64,000 nt of DNA from JANMEB01 sp041745295 (lineage in GTDB: Bacteria; Planctomycetota; Planctomycetia; Pirellulales; Pirellulaceae): assembly GCA_041745295.1 (NCBI GenBank), contig JBGTJE010000005.1, forward strand, positions 1-64,000, in the 5' to 3' direction. A program made the position numbers and the translations under genes. The notes under the pieces were generated by a model, which saw only the letters and a list, made by a program, of their open reading frames with translations, was not told where the DNA came from and ran no database searches. Shown here piece by piece: positions 46,501-53,468 of the stretch (within the stretch, counting starts at the first letter, position 1; the number at the start of each line of letters is the position of its first letter).

Positions 46501-47062
46501 CAAATGCATCATTTGTCATGATGTCGAATGGCAAATGAAATCGTCGGTCAAGTTCGTCTTGCCATTGCTCGGCAAGATTTCCAGGGCAGACGATTAGGCA
46601 CCGTTGCAGGTCACCGCGGACTTGAAGTTCCTTGATGAACAGCCCGGTCATGATTGTCTTGCCGGCGCCTGGGTCGTCAGCCAACAGGAATCGCAGAGGT
46701 TGCCGCGGAAGCATTTCGCCGTAGACGGCGGTGATTTGGTGAGGGAGCGGCTCGACGAGGGATGTATGAACCGCGAGCAACGGATCGAAAAGATACGCCA
46801 ATCGAATCCGCATGGCTTCCGAGACGAGCCGAAACATCGCACCGTCGCCATCGAAGCTCCACGGCCGCCCCTCGACCGCAATCTTTAGCGTCGGCTCGCG
46901 GTCTCGATAGAGAAGCTCGCTTCCGAGTTGACCCGTGACGTCACGATAGGTCAGATTGATCGCAACGGTTCCAATCCACTGCACCGCGACAACTGCCACA
47001 AGGCTATCCGGCAAGACTCCTTTGATCGAAGCACCAACGGTTATCTCTTCAAGCCGCGCCAT
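43553..47062 (-). CDS. SNF2-type helicase with C-terminal DUF3883 domain
   Basis: The 1169-residue protein has SF2 helicase motifs: Walker A DDPGAGKT at 129-136, DEAH at 230-233, LLTATPHNG, and in lobe two DAAGEGINLQ and QRFGRIHRIGQ. A coiled coil and Glu/Arg-rich linker lead to the C-terminal DUF3883 domain (about 1045-1150; GYDIESRVP then RFLEVKGR), a nuclease-like fold with an E-x-K. This DrmD-like arrangement occurs in DISARM and DUF1156/DUF499 defence loci, where it translocates on foreign DNA. The start ATG 47062 follows GAGGG closely. It is the first gene of the six-gene operon. Confidence 0.88.
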   Translation of the reverse strand: MARLEEITVGASIKGVLPDSLVAVVAVQWIGTVAINLTYRDVTGQLGSELLYRDREPTLKIAVEGRPWSFDGDGAMFRLVSEAMRIRLAYLFDPLLAVHTSLVEPLPHQITAVYGEMLPRQPLRFLLADDPGAGKTIMTGLFIKELQVRGDLQRCLIVCPGNLAEQWQDELDRRFHLPFDIMTNDAFEVARTGNWFNENHLAICRLDKLSRNEDVQDKLRQTDWDLIVCDEAHKMSASYFSNEVKPTKRYRLGQLLSTLTRHFLLLTATPHNGKEADFQLFMALLDGDRFEGRFRDGVHRVDASDMMRRLVKENLLKFDGTPLFPERISYTIGYRLSDLEADLYGQVTDYVREEFNRAEALENGGQKGTVGFALTILQRRLASSPEAIYQSLRRRRERLQKRLREAQLLRRGAEARLEVTPGLRTFSEDDLEDLDEAPESEVEQAEEQVVDLASASRTIAELQTEINMLEQIEKAALRVRQSGSDRKWDELSRLLQNNGEMFDAHGHRRKLVLFTEHRDTLNYLVERIRALLGRPEAVVMIHGSLGREERRESQQAFTHDKEVEILVATDAAGEGINLQRAHLMVNYDLPWNPNRLEQRFGRIHRIGQTEVCHLWNLVAHETREGEVYRRLLEKLEQERAALGGQVFDVLGEIQFDDRPLRELLIEAVRYGDQPHIRAKLNQVVDQALDREHLRNLIEGRALTHDSMDVSRVRKIREDMERADARRLQPHFIASFFLEAFKLLGGTIHEREAKRFEIKHVPAIIRTRDRAIGRGEPVLLRYERITFDKSQINLPGKPLAAFVCPGHPLLDASIDLVIERHRDLLKRGAVLVDENDTGDQPRALVYLEHSIQDSRTDRTGNRRVVSKRFQFIEFDSRGNTNTAGPAPYLDYRPLSETETASLSDMAWPNWIRADLESKVQEHAAIHLVPEHLEEVRKRKEELADRTAAAVRERLTVEINYWDHRAAELKNDELAGRVNARLNSGLARQRADELTARLQKRLAEIEQERRLSPLPPVVVGGAIVVPVGLLRGLQSSGTESVPTFAKNTEETERIAMQAVMEVERRLGFEPNDVSERKEGYDIESRVPKVGSLRFLEVKGRVAGAGTVTVTRREIMTALNKPDDFILAVVLVGDESPQIAYIRRPFDNEPDFTVTSVNYNLDKLLEHATPPS

Positions 47063-47872
47063 TTGCCCTCAATTCGATCGAAAACCAGCACGGGGTCATC
47101 CGCAATGTAATCCAACCGGGAACAAGAATAACCAAAATTCCCTTGGTCTGCGGAAAGTATTTTCATTGACGACCAAACTCAAAGTAAATATGGCCTGAAT
47201 GAGTCTTTGGCAGTTTTCGGAGATCGAAGCTGCGCCAGTTCTGGCTATTACAATAACCACAAATTAGCGTGTCGAAATTGTAGCGGTTCGGATGTCATGT
47301 TGAACGACGGCTTTGCCCTATCCGAATAACAGCTTTCTGTGCTTCGCGATTAGACTTACTTGCCTATAACAAAGGTCAATTGGACCACCGTTCAACGTGG
47401 CACAATCAGGATTCAAGTGAATAAGGCAATCTTTGACAAATTTGGCAATATATGAGCGGCGTTCCGACAACTTACTAAGCAGTTTTTGGGTAGCCCTTTC
47501 GGCGGTGAAAATGAAAAACATCACATCACATAACCAAAGCTACTCCAAAAATTTTTCTGGTTTGGAGCCATAATAGTGCTGTCCGAGGACATGTGCCCGG
47601 ATTTCACTGGATCTATTCGCGCTCTATGAAGTGGACAACGAAACGCCAACAATTTTGTCGCGACGTATTTTCCGTTGCGAAGTTGTTCGGCGCTCGCCGC
47701 GCGCACCGCTGTTGGACATTTTGGAATTATGACAACAGGAATGGGAAGAACGTTCGCTTCGGCCGATGGCGATTGCGTTTACGTGGCCGAATTTGCGGAC
47801 GCGAAAGCAGAACTTGGCCACGCGATGGCTTGGCGGCCGGGAGTGCCGAGCGCTGCCACGTCGACGACGTGG
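47063..47872. other. Upstream region of the defence operon
   Basis: About 810 bases. The minus-strand promoter of the helicase gene should lie in 47065-47300, an A/T-richer region. No convincing gene is present; open frames here lack motifs and ribosome sites. Confidence 0.45.
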
Positions 47873-47908
47873 CGCAAAAGAAAACGGCAATGACGTTAGC
47901 CATTGCCG
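47873..47908 (-). terminator. Rho-independent terminator, minus strand
   Basis: A perfect 9-base stem (ACGGCAATG 47883-47891 with CATTGCCGT 47900-47908) and 8-base loop. On the minus strand it is followed by TTTTCTTTT. It lies 30 bases after the stop of the amidotransferase-like gene and ends the two-gene amidoligase operon. Confidence 0.8.
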
Positions 47909-47937
47909 TTGTTCGAACTATCTACGCTGCGACCGGA

Positions 47938-48672
47938 TTAGGACAATTCCCACACGAGTGAATCGTCGCAATCATCGGCGCGCGAACATCTGGCAAGCAT
48001 GTCGATAATGTCATCGGCCGAATATTCGCGCAGGAGCCACAAGACATCATCGCGCAAATCGTCCCAGTAGCCATAAGGGCGCATGTATTCCCGCACTAGC
48101 TCCGGTTCAGACTTTCGACTGTCGACCATAGGCCGCCAAAGCGCCGACGAGAATTGAGTCAGCGACTCATGCACCGTATTAGACAACCAAACGCCATCAC
48201 GCCAAACGCCGTGCTCCTCGCCAGCGATTGCCAGCCCGCCATCGGCCGACAGCGCCGCAAACTTATTGCATGGCCCAGCCAGCGTGCGTGCGACGCGAAT
48301 AAACGTGTCGCAATCGCCCGCCAGCTCCGCCAAGCGCTCAGTATCCGACATTCCCTTGGGAATTACGATGTCATTCAAGATGCCGTTGTGCGCGATGGCT
48401 GAGCCATCCGCCAAGACAAATGGATGGCAGCGCACCGCATCGACTTCGCCACTGGTCGCAGCGCGCCAGTGAATCAATGCGGGAGCCATCCCGATATCGT
48501 CGATGGCGTCGCACTGATCTTTAACGGATAACAAACCCTTGTGGACAATGATATCGCCATCCCGAACATACGCCACGCCAAAACCGTCGTCATGCGCGCG
48601 ATTGGCTTTTGCGCACAATTGCGGGATTGAATCAATGGCCACGTCGGCCGGTTTCACAATTAGCAAACACAT
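47938..48672 (-). CDS. Class II glutamine amidotransferase-like Ntn hydrolase
   Basis: The 244-residue protein starts Met-Cys, so Cys2 becomes the N-terminal nucleophile after Met removal. It keeps the class II amidotransferase pattern: HDDGFGVAYVRDG near 27, IHWRAATSGEVD near 67, CHPFVLADGSAIAHNGIL near 81. This is the glutaminase half alone, without a synthetase domain. The amidoligase gene directly upstream overlaps it by 13 bases. Amidoligase plus Ntn-type amidotransferase pairs are known from mobile elements and phages (family knowledge); together they could form and break amide bonds on a protein, peptide or nucleotide substrate. Target unknown. Confidence 0.78.
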   Translation of the reverse strand: MCLLIVKPADVAIDSIPQLCAKANRAHDDGFGVAYVRDGDIIVHKGLLSVKDQCDAIDDIGMAPALIHWRAATSGEVDAVRCHPFVLADGSAIAHNGILNDIVIPKGMSDTERLAELAGDCDTFIRVARTLAGPCNKFAALSADGGLAIAGEEHGVWRDGVWLSNTVHESLTQFSSALWRPMVDSRKSEPELVREYMRPYGYWDDLRDDVLWLLREYSADDIIDMLARCSRADDCDDSLVWELS

Positions 48673-49688
48673 AGCGCGCCCTTTCCCAGTTCAATGGTTT
48701 TGGAGAATGCAAACGCAATCGGCCACGTCGCGCGACTAGAGGGCGCCGCCAGCCATCGCGTGAATCCGGCCGCAGTCAGTCCGTTGAATCCGCAATCGGC
48801 GCAGTAGACGCGCACCGCATCGCAGAATTCACAAGCGCGAACAAACGATTCCCACTGAAGCGAAGCGCGGAAAATGCGAATTTCAATTCGCCCGTTGTCA
48901 TGCAAGTGCGCTGCGTCGTAGTGCGACGATTCGCTGGCGCGCGCTTCTGCGCTCAGCTTGTCCTTCGGCCGGTATTCAGCCCAGCGATTCTGCGGACGTC
49001 GCGCGAATGATTCGCATAGGGTGCGATTCGAATTGATAAACCGCACAATTCGCGCGCGATAGGCTTCCGTTATGATTGAGCCATTAAGGGAGACGTGCAT
49101 TCCGTAGCTATCGCCCGCGTCCCATGCTCGTGCAGATTGGCGACGCGCTGTCTCTAGGATTCCTTTCCAAGGTGCCAAGCCAGCTCGAATATCCGCCAAG
49201 CGCCATGGCGAGCAAACAATTTCAATTCCATGGCGCTCATCAATTGAGCTATCGCGCTCAAATTTGAGCGATTCGCGCAATTGTGTTCTGAGCTGGCTCA
49301 GATATCCGGCCGCGTGATTGACATCGCGCCAATACGTTTCCAGCTCAATTCCCAAGACATCCGGCCGCGCCAAGATTCCGGCCGGTATTCGAAGATTGCT
49401 GACGTGATATTCCGGGATCCCGTAATCGTCGCAATCGTCATCGTCTACTGGCTCCGGTTCATCGTGAAATGCGCCATCGGATTCCCAATGGTGCGCGTGC
49501 TCTTGTGTGCACGATTCGCACCAGTGGGAGTCATCGACATTGGTGCCATCGTCGAAAAAGCTCCACGATTCGCACCTCGCACAATTGAAAATCAGTTCAT
49601 TAATCGCTGGCAGCGATTCCAAAACGTCGCCGACATCAATGCGCGAATCGCTCACAATTGCGTCCGCTATTCGGTTTATCGCAGTCAT
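48660..49688 (-). CDS. Amidoligase family protein (ATP-grasp-like COOH-NH2 ligase)
   Basis: I start at ATG 49688, where GGAG lies 8 bases upstream. The 342-residue protein has a zinc-ribbon-like Cys motif near residues 38-63 (CARC, CESC) followed by an acidic patch. The amidoligase domain has GIELETYW (near 115), the KFERDSSIDERHGIEIVCSP strand pair, YGMHVSLN, and HLHDNGRIEIRIFRAS near 290, matching the conserved E, H and E/R residues of the glutamine-synthetase-like amidoligases. Such enzymes join an amine to a carboxylate using ATP. It is coupled to the amidotransferase-like gene. Confidence 0.78.
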   Translation of the reverse strand: MTAINRIADAIVSDSRIDVGDVLESLPAINELIFNCARCESWSFFDDGTNVDDSHWCESCTQEHAHHWESDGAFHDEPEPVDDDDCDDYGIPEYHVSNLRIPAGILARPDVLGIELETYWRDVNHAAGYLSQLRTQLRESLKFERDSSIDERHGIEIVCSPWRLADIRAGLAPWKGILETARRQSARAWDAGDSYGMHVSLNGSIITEAYRARIVRFINSNRTLCESFARRPQNRWAEYRPKDKLSAEARASESSHYDAAHLHDNGRIEIRIFRASLQWESFVRACEFCDAVRVYCADCGFNGLTAAGFTRWLAAPSSRATWPIAFAFSKTIELGKGALCVC

Positions 49689-50020
49689 AAAAAGCTCCAA
49701 ACAAAGGGACAATTGGCGCGCACGGTGCGCACCATTGCCGGCAATGTTTGGAGTGATGACCGACGATATAGGGGGGTATTTTTGTGGCGCGGACGCAAAC
49801 TAGCGCTCGCCCCCCGCTCCCTCTCTCATTTTTTGGCAGATCGCCGTGGGCGATTTAGTCATGCCGTGAAACTCGCGGCGGTGTTTGGCAGTTCGCGCTC
49901 CGATTTAGTCAGTCAGCTTTTCTTCGAGGCGCGTGTTAAACTAGATTGGCGCAAGAAGTCGCAGAGCCAGATCAAATTGCGTCCGCGCGAGGGCTCTACA
50001 AATAATTCCGGAGTCATCAA
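49689..50020. promoter_or_regulatory. Divergent promoter region with palindromes and paired direct repeats
   Basis: This region lies between the minus-strand amidoligase pair and the plus-strand gene at 50021. It holds a perfect 14-base palindrome (CATTGCCGGCAATG, 49733-49746), a nearby GCGCAC-G-GTGCGC inverted repeat, and two copies of CGATTTAGTCA at 49851 and 49901 exactly 50 bases apart. These look like operator sites. The binding protein is unknown. Confidence 0.45.
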
Positions 50021-51265
50021 ATGCGAAATTGCACGATGCTGTTGATATTGTTGTGCGGCATATTTCTGGTGTCGCGCAGCGCGCGGGAGTGTTTGGCGCA
50101 GGATGCTCAAGAGCCAGAGAAGCGTGAGCAAAAAATTGCGGACAAATATGCGCTGGACATGAAGGAGCTTGAGCTCGATCCGGAGGCGGGCATCGAAAAA
50201 GTTGGGCGGTTGATCGAGGAAGCGATTGCGGGACAAGCTGCGGAAAACGTCGTGGCGAAACTGCGCGTAGCAAAAGCACTACTGCTGCTTTACCAGCCTC
50301 AGTCCGACGAATCGTTGCGCGCGGTGGAGGACGTTTTGCGACCGATCATTGTTGACCCTTCGAGCCTCTTGCGGGACTTTGAGGGGGCCAAGACGTATGT
50401 GTCGGCTGTTTCATTTCAACAGCACGTAATTCAGGTCAATACGAGTGACACCGGCCCATCGGAGGAATTCGTCCGCAACGCGATTGAAGAAATCGATGCG
50501 ACCATGGGACTTTCGGATCGAGAACAATTGATTACCACAATTATGCTCCGCCTGATTGGCTGCGACATTTCTTTGGCTCGATCGGATCCAGATTATGAGA
50601 AGGCACTCGACTGGTTGGCACCCGTCGCGAATGAGGGCGAGATATTATCGCAGGACGACTATGGCGCTGGAGTTTTGGTTAGCTTTACGCGACAGCACTC
50701 GAGGGTCCTCGCCGAGCTCGGCCGTTTTGAAAAATGTGCATCAGTGGTCCAAAATACTTTGGCGAACATTCAAGGCAGCCCACAATTAAGCGCGCCCAAG
50801 CGACTGATCCACATTGCGAACCTACTTTCGAAGCAACTCTTGAATCTCCATGAGCATCCAAATGAGCCGGAGTCGGCGACGGCGCTGCAAGCCGCTCACG
50901 ACCATTGGAAAATCGTCAAAGAGTATTCCGGCCCAGATCGGATTGAAGTTCTGGCAAGTGGAATGGGAATCGGGCAGGTGTCTATCGTCTTCTTGGGCGA
51001 TCGCGATCTACCCCAATCATTGGCCATTCTTGAGCAAATGATGAAACAGTTCGAGGCACTTCCGGAAATGGCCGAAAGCTCAAGAGCGGTAAATTATGTC
51101 GGAGCAGCCATAAGCTCGTATTTGCACGTATTGCCTGGCGGTGATCCAGGAGAAGAAGAATTCTTGAAACGGCTCGATTCATTCGTGGCATTTCTGATCA
51201 AACACGATGCGGACGCAGTTCGCGTATTTAGGATCCAGAACGAATTGAAATCGCGTTCACCTTGA
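50021..51265 (+). CDS. Secreted alpha-helical protein, unknown
   Basis: The 414-residue protein starts with a signal peptide (about residues 1-27; MLLILLCGIFLVSR core, LAQD end). The mature protein is almost all helix, with pairs reminiscent of degenerate TPRs (DPEAGIEKVGRLIEEAIAG, AKLRVAKALLLLYQP, HSRVLAELGRFEKCASVVQNTL). I recognise no family. It is a single gene in the mobile element between the amidoligase pair and the terminase gene. A role outside the cytoplasm, such as a surface or superinfection function, is possible but not shown. Confidence 0.6.
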   Translation: MRNCTMLLILLCGIFLVSRSARECLAQDAQEPEKREQKIADKYALDMKELELDPEAGIEKVGRLIEEAIAGQAAENVVAKLRVAKALLLLYQPQSDESLRAVEDVLRPIIVDPSSLLRDFEGAKTYVSAVSFQQHVIQVNTSDTGPSEEFVRNAIEEIDATMGLSDREQLITTIMLRLIGCDISLARSDPDYEKALDWLAPVANEGEILSQDDYGAGVLVSFTRQHSRVLAELGRFEKCASVVQNTLANIQGSPQLSAPKRLIHIANLLSKQLLNLHEHPNEPESATALQAAHDHWKIVKEYSGPDRIEVLASGMGIGQVSIVFLGDRDLPQSLAILEQMMKQFEALPEMAESSRAVNYVGAAISSYLHVLPGGDPGEEEFLKRLDSFVAFLIKHDADAVRVFRIQNELKSRSP

Positions 51266-51328
51266 CGCAGTTGCAGTTTCTCGTGGTTGATGTGACGGAC
51301 CCTGGCACGACTAAAGAATTGCGACGCA

Positions 51329-51859
51329 CTACGTCTCGTCTTTGTCGGACTCCTTTTTGTCTGGACTGGCGTCGAAGTCTGAATCGCTTCGATCTCGTGC
51401 TTGAACTGATGGAAATCTCTTGCCGTACATCCCGCTTTCAACCGTTGAGTTTAGGCCGATGCGATCGCTAGGAGTCATGCCGAACTTGGACAAGAATACT
51501 TGCTGTCGACGGCGAACTTGATCGAGTGCACCGAATGCCTGATTGTGCTTCCAACCGCGATCTCCCTTTAGAATAAAGCCATGCTCTACGATGTTTTTGA
51601 GGAGCATTTCCGCGAGCCACTCGTCTTGGCAATAGGCGATGATAGCCGGAACATCTAGGTCCGTCGCCAATCCTTTCGGTGCGAGAATCTTGATCATTCT
51701 TCGCCAAGTCGCGCGCTGAAATTCGTTGAGTTCCTTTGGCGGACGAGCATTTGTCTTGAGCCTAATTCCTTGGACTTCAGTCAAGGGAACACTATGCCGA
51801 TCAGCGCGACGTGTGCCAATGGCGATTTTGAGTTGTGCGGGAGTCCGTCGAGTCGGCAT
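51329..51859 (-). CDS. P27-type small terminase subunit
   Basis: I start at ATG 51859. The 176-residue protein has the P27 small-terminase pattern: basic N-terminus (TRRTPAQLKIAIGTRRADR), PKELNEFQRATWRRMIKIL, LDVPAIIAYCQDEWLAEMLL, HGFILKGDRGWKHNQAF and a final FGMTPSDRIGL. Small terminases recognise packaging sites on phage DNA. There is no large subunit, portal or capsid gene in the window, which fits a phage satellite that redirects a helper phage's packaging. The C-terminus is acidic and likely disordered. Confidence 0.8.
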   Translation of the reverse strand: MPTRRTPAQLKIAIGTRRADRHSVPLTEVQGIRLKTNARPPKELNEFQRATWRRMIKILAPKGLATDLDVPAIIAYCQDEWLAEMLLKNIVEHGFILKGDRGWKHNQAFGALDQVRRRQQVFLSKFGMTPSDRIGLNSTVESGMYGKRFPSVQARDRSDSDFDASPDKKESDKDET

Positions 51860-52233
51860 CGAAGTCTTTGACCTGAGGAGGATCCAAGTGACGCTCCGGG
51901 ACTTCACCAGCTTTTGCCGAATTTGTCGACGACAAATTGGTGAATAGTAATTGCCACAGGTGGCTCACTGGGAATAGTCATCCAATTATTGAGTGGGTGC
52001 AGCGTTATTCAAGAGGTTCCTGCGGGACCAATACGTTGCACCACTCGCTTATTTAATTTGCATCTCTTTCATGATGCCCATGATGTCGTCGCGAAGGTAA
52101 TGACGTCGGTGCAAATTCATCAATAAAACGGTAAAATTGTTCACGCAATATCGGTCGGAAGTCAGAATCGCGACAGTCCAACCGCTCGCCGGCGTTTTCT
52201 TCCTCTGCAATGCGAATTATTGGATCAACGGGG
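51860..52233. other. Intergenic region between terminase and replication genes
   Basis: About 370 bases between divergent genes. It should contain the promoters of both the terminase gene (minus) and the gene at 52234 (plus). I see no tRNA, strong palindrome or small gene. Confidence 0.4.
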
Positions 52234-53112
52234 ATGAGCGAAGACAAAATCACCCGACTCTCGAAGTTGAATCAGGATCGATTAGCTTCGAAGGAAATGT
52301 CACTAAAAGCCGACTCGACGAATCGAAAGTCGGAAGAAAAACAAAAATCTACTTGGTTCGTGGCTTTTGACAAACTAGCTATTGCGGCGACTACCTGGGA
52401 AGAGGGCAGTATAGCCTTGTTCTCGCAAGCAATGTCAGTAGCCCTAGTTGATGTTGCGAAGGTCATCGGGACGCTCGACAAGAACGCCAATGTGCTGCGG
52501 GTGCGTCATGAGGTGGCCGAGATCCGCCAACATGCTGAAGACGGGAAATTGAACTTGACTCATCGCGAGATAATTGAGGACGGAGCCACAATTCTAGATT
52601 TGCTTTTCCACGCGATGAACGGAGCAACAGCTGCTGATATCGAGAATAAATTGCGTGAAATTCGTTTTCATCGTTCACCTGATTCTGCAGTCCATTACGT
52701 TCGAGAAAACGCATGGGATCTCGATCGCAAGAAAATGGAACTGGCAAACGCTAATTTGGTAGCCACGAGTTTGCCTTCCGTCGAAACTCGATCCTTACCT
52801 TCATCCGCGACATCAAACGCCACCAACGAAATCATCCCGCAGGAAACCTTAACACCTCCGCCGCCGTTTCAGGCCGGGTCAAAGCACTGGATGTTGTCAA
52901 GTGATTTGGCGAAGACGCTGAATATCAACAATTCCTTACTTGTCCAGTCGCGAAAAGAACCGGAAACAATCAACGCGGAAGATAGATTTGGCAAATGGGG
53001 AAAGTGCCGAATTGGCGTTTTTCGTCGCAATTGCGTCGACGACCAGGTTGGATATTTTCTTCCGCGGCTATCCGACAATTACAAACAGAAATTTGCTCAT
53101 CGGAAAAAATGA
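52234..53112 (+). CDS. Unknown protein upstream of the AlpA-type regulator
   Basis: I start at ATG 52234 (292 residues); an upstream GTG/ATG would add only a few residues. The N-terminal half is helical with a long LxxLxxxA pattern (residues 40-170). A Pro/Ser/Thr linker follows (185-225). The C-terminal 70 residues contain HWMLSSDLAKTLNINNSLLVQSRKEP and a Cys-containing WGKCRIGVFRRNC, which may be a winged-helix DNA-binding piece. I do not recognise a family. Its place ahead of AlpA-HTH and primase suggests an element-control or replication role. Confidence 0.55.
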   Translation: MSEDKITRLSKLNQDRLASKEMSLKADSTNRKSEEKQKSTWFVAFDKLAIAATTWEEGSIALFSQAMSVALVDVAKVIGTLDKNANVLRVRHEVAEIRQHAEDGKLNLTHREIIEDGATILDLLFHAMNGATAADIENKLREIRFHRSPDSAVHYVRENAWDLDRKKMELANANLVATSLPSVETRSLPSSATSNATNEIIPQETLTPPPPFQAGSKHWMLSSDLAKTLNINNSLLVQSRKEPETINAEDRFGKWGKCRIGVFRRNCVDDQVGYFLPRLSDNYKQKFAHRKK

Positions 53113-53118
53113 ATGGTG

Positions 53119-53138
53119 GGTCCATGGGGGGTCCATGG
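53119..53138. promoter_or_regulatory. Paired 9-base direct repeat, possible operator
   Basis: GGTCCATGG occurs at 53119-53127 and 53130-53138, 11 bases apart start to start (about one helical turn). Each is itself nearly palindromic (CCATGG). They lie about 110 bases upstream of the HTH regulator, where an autoregulatory or excision-factor binding site would be expected. Confidence 0.45.
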
Positions 53139-53249
53139 AAATTCCATAGACCTACCACTGGCGTCTCCGAAACAACGGTAAATGATAGGGACAACTGACC
53201 ACGACTCATGTGGTTTCGTTGTCCTTTTTCTTTATTGCGGAGTGTTTCG

Positions 53250-53468
53250 ATGACTGCTTCCCTGAACATAAAAAGGTTAGGAACGGTAAAGGACGTGGCC
53301 GAACTTTGCGGTGTATCTGTTGAGCATGTTCGGCGGCTGGCAGATCGGGGGGCTATTCCCAAGCCAATAAGACTCGGCCGATCCGTTCGGTTCAATCTTG
53401 AGCAAATTGAATCCTGGCTTGCGAATGGATGCCCCGACCTAAGGAAACAACGGAGTGGCCACCGATGA
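53250..53468 (+). CDS. AlpA/excisionase-type helix-turn-helix protein
   Basis: The 72-residue protein starts at ATG 53250. It has the MerR-like winged HTH of the excisionase family: GTVKDVAELCGVSVEHVRRLADRGAIPKP and RLGRSVRFNLEQIESWL. In satellites and plasmids such proteins activate the excision and replication genes. Its stop overlaps the primase start (ATGA), so the two are coupled. Confidence 0.82.
   Translation: MTASLNIKRLGTVKDVAELCGVSVEHVRRLADRGAIPKPIRLGRSVRFNLEQIESWLANGCPDLRKQRSGHR

Noticed and set aside
51329..51859. Full prophage
   Set aside because: No large terminase, portal, capsid, tail or lysis genes are present.
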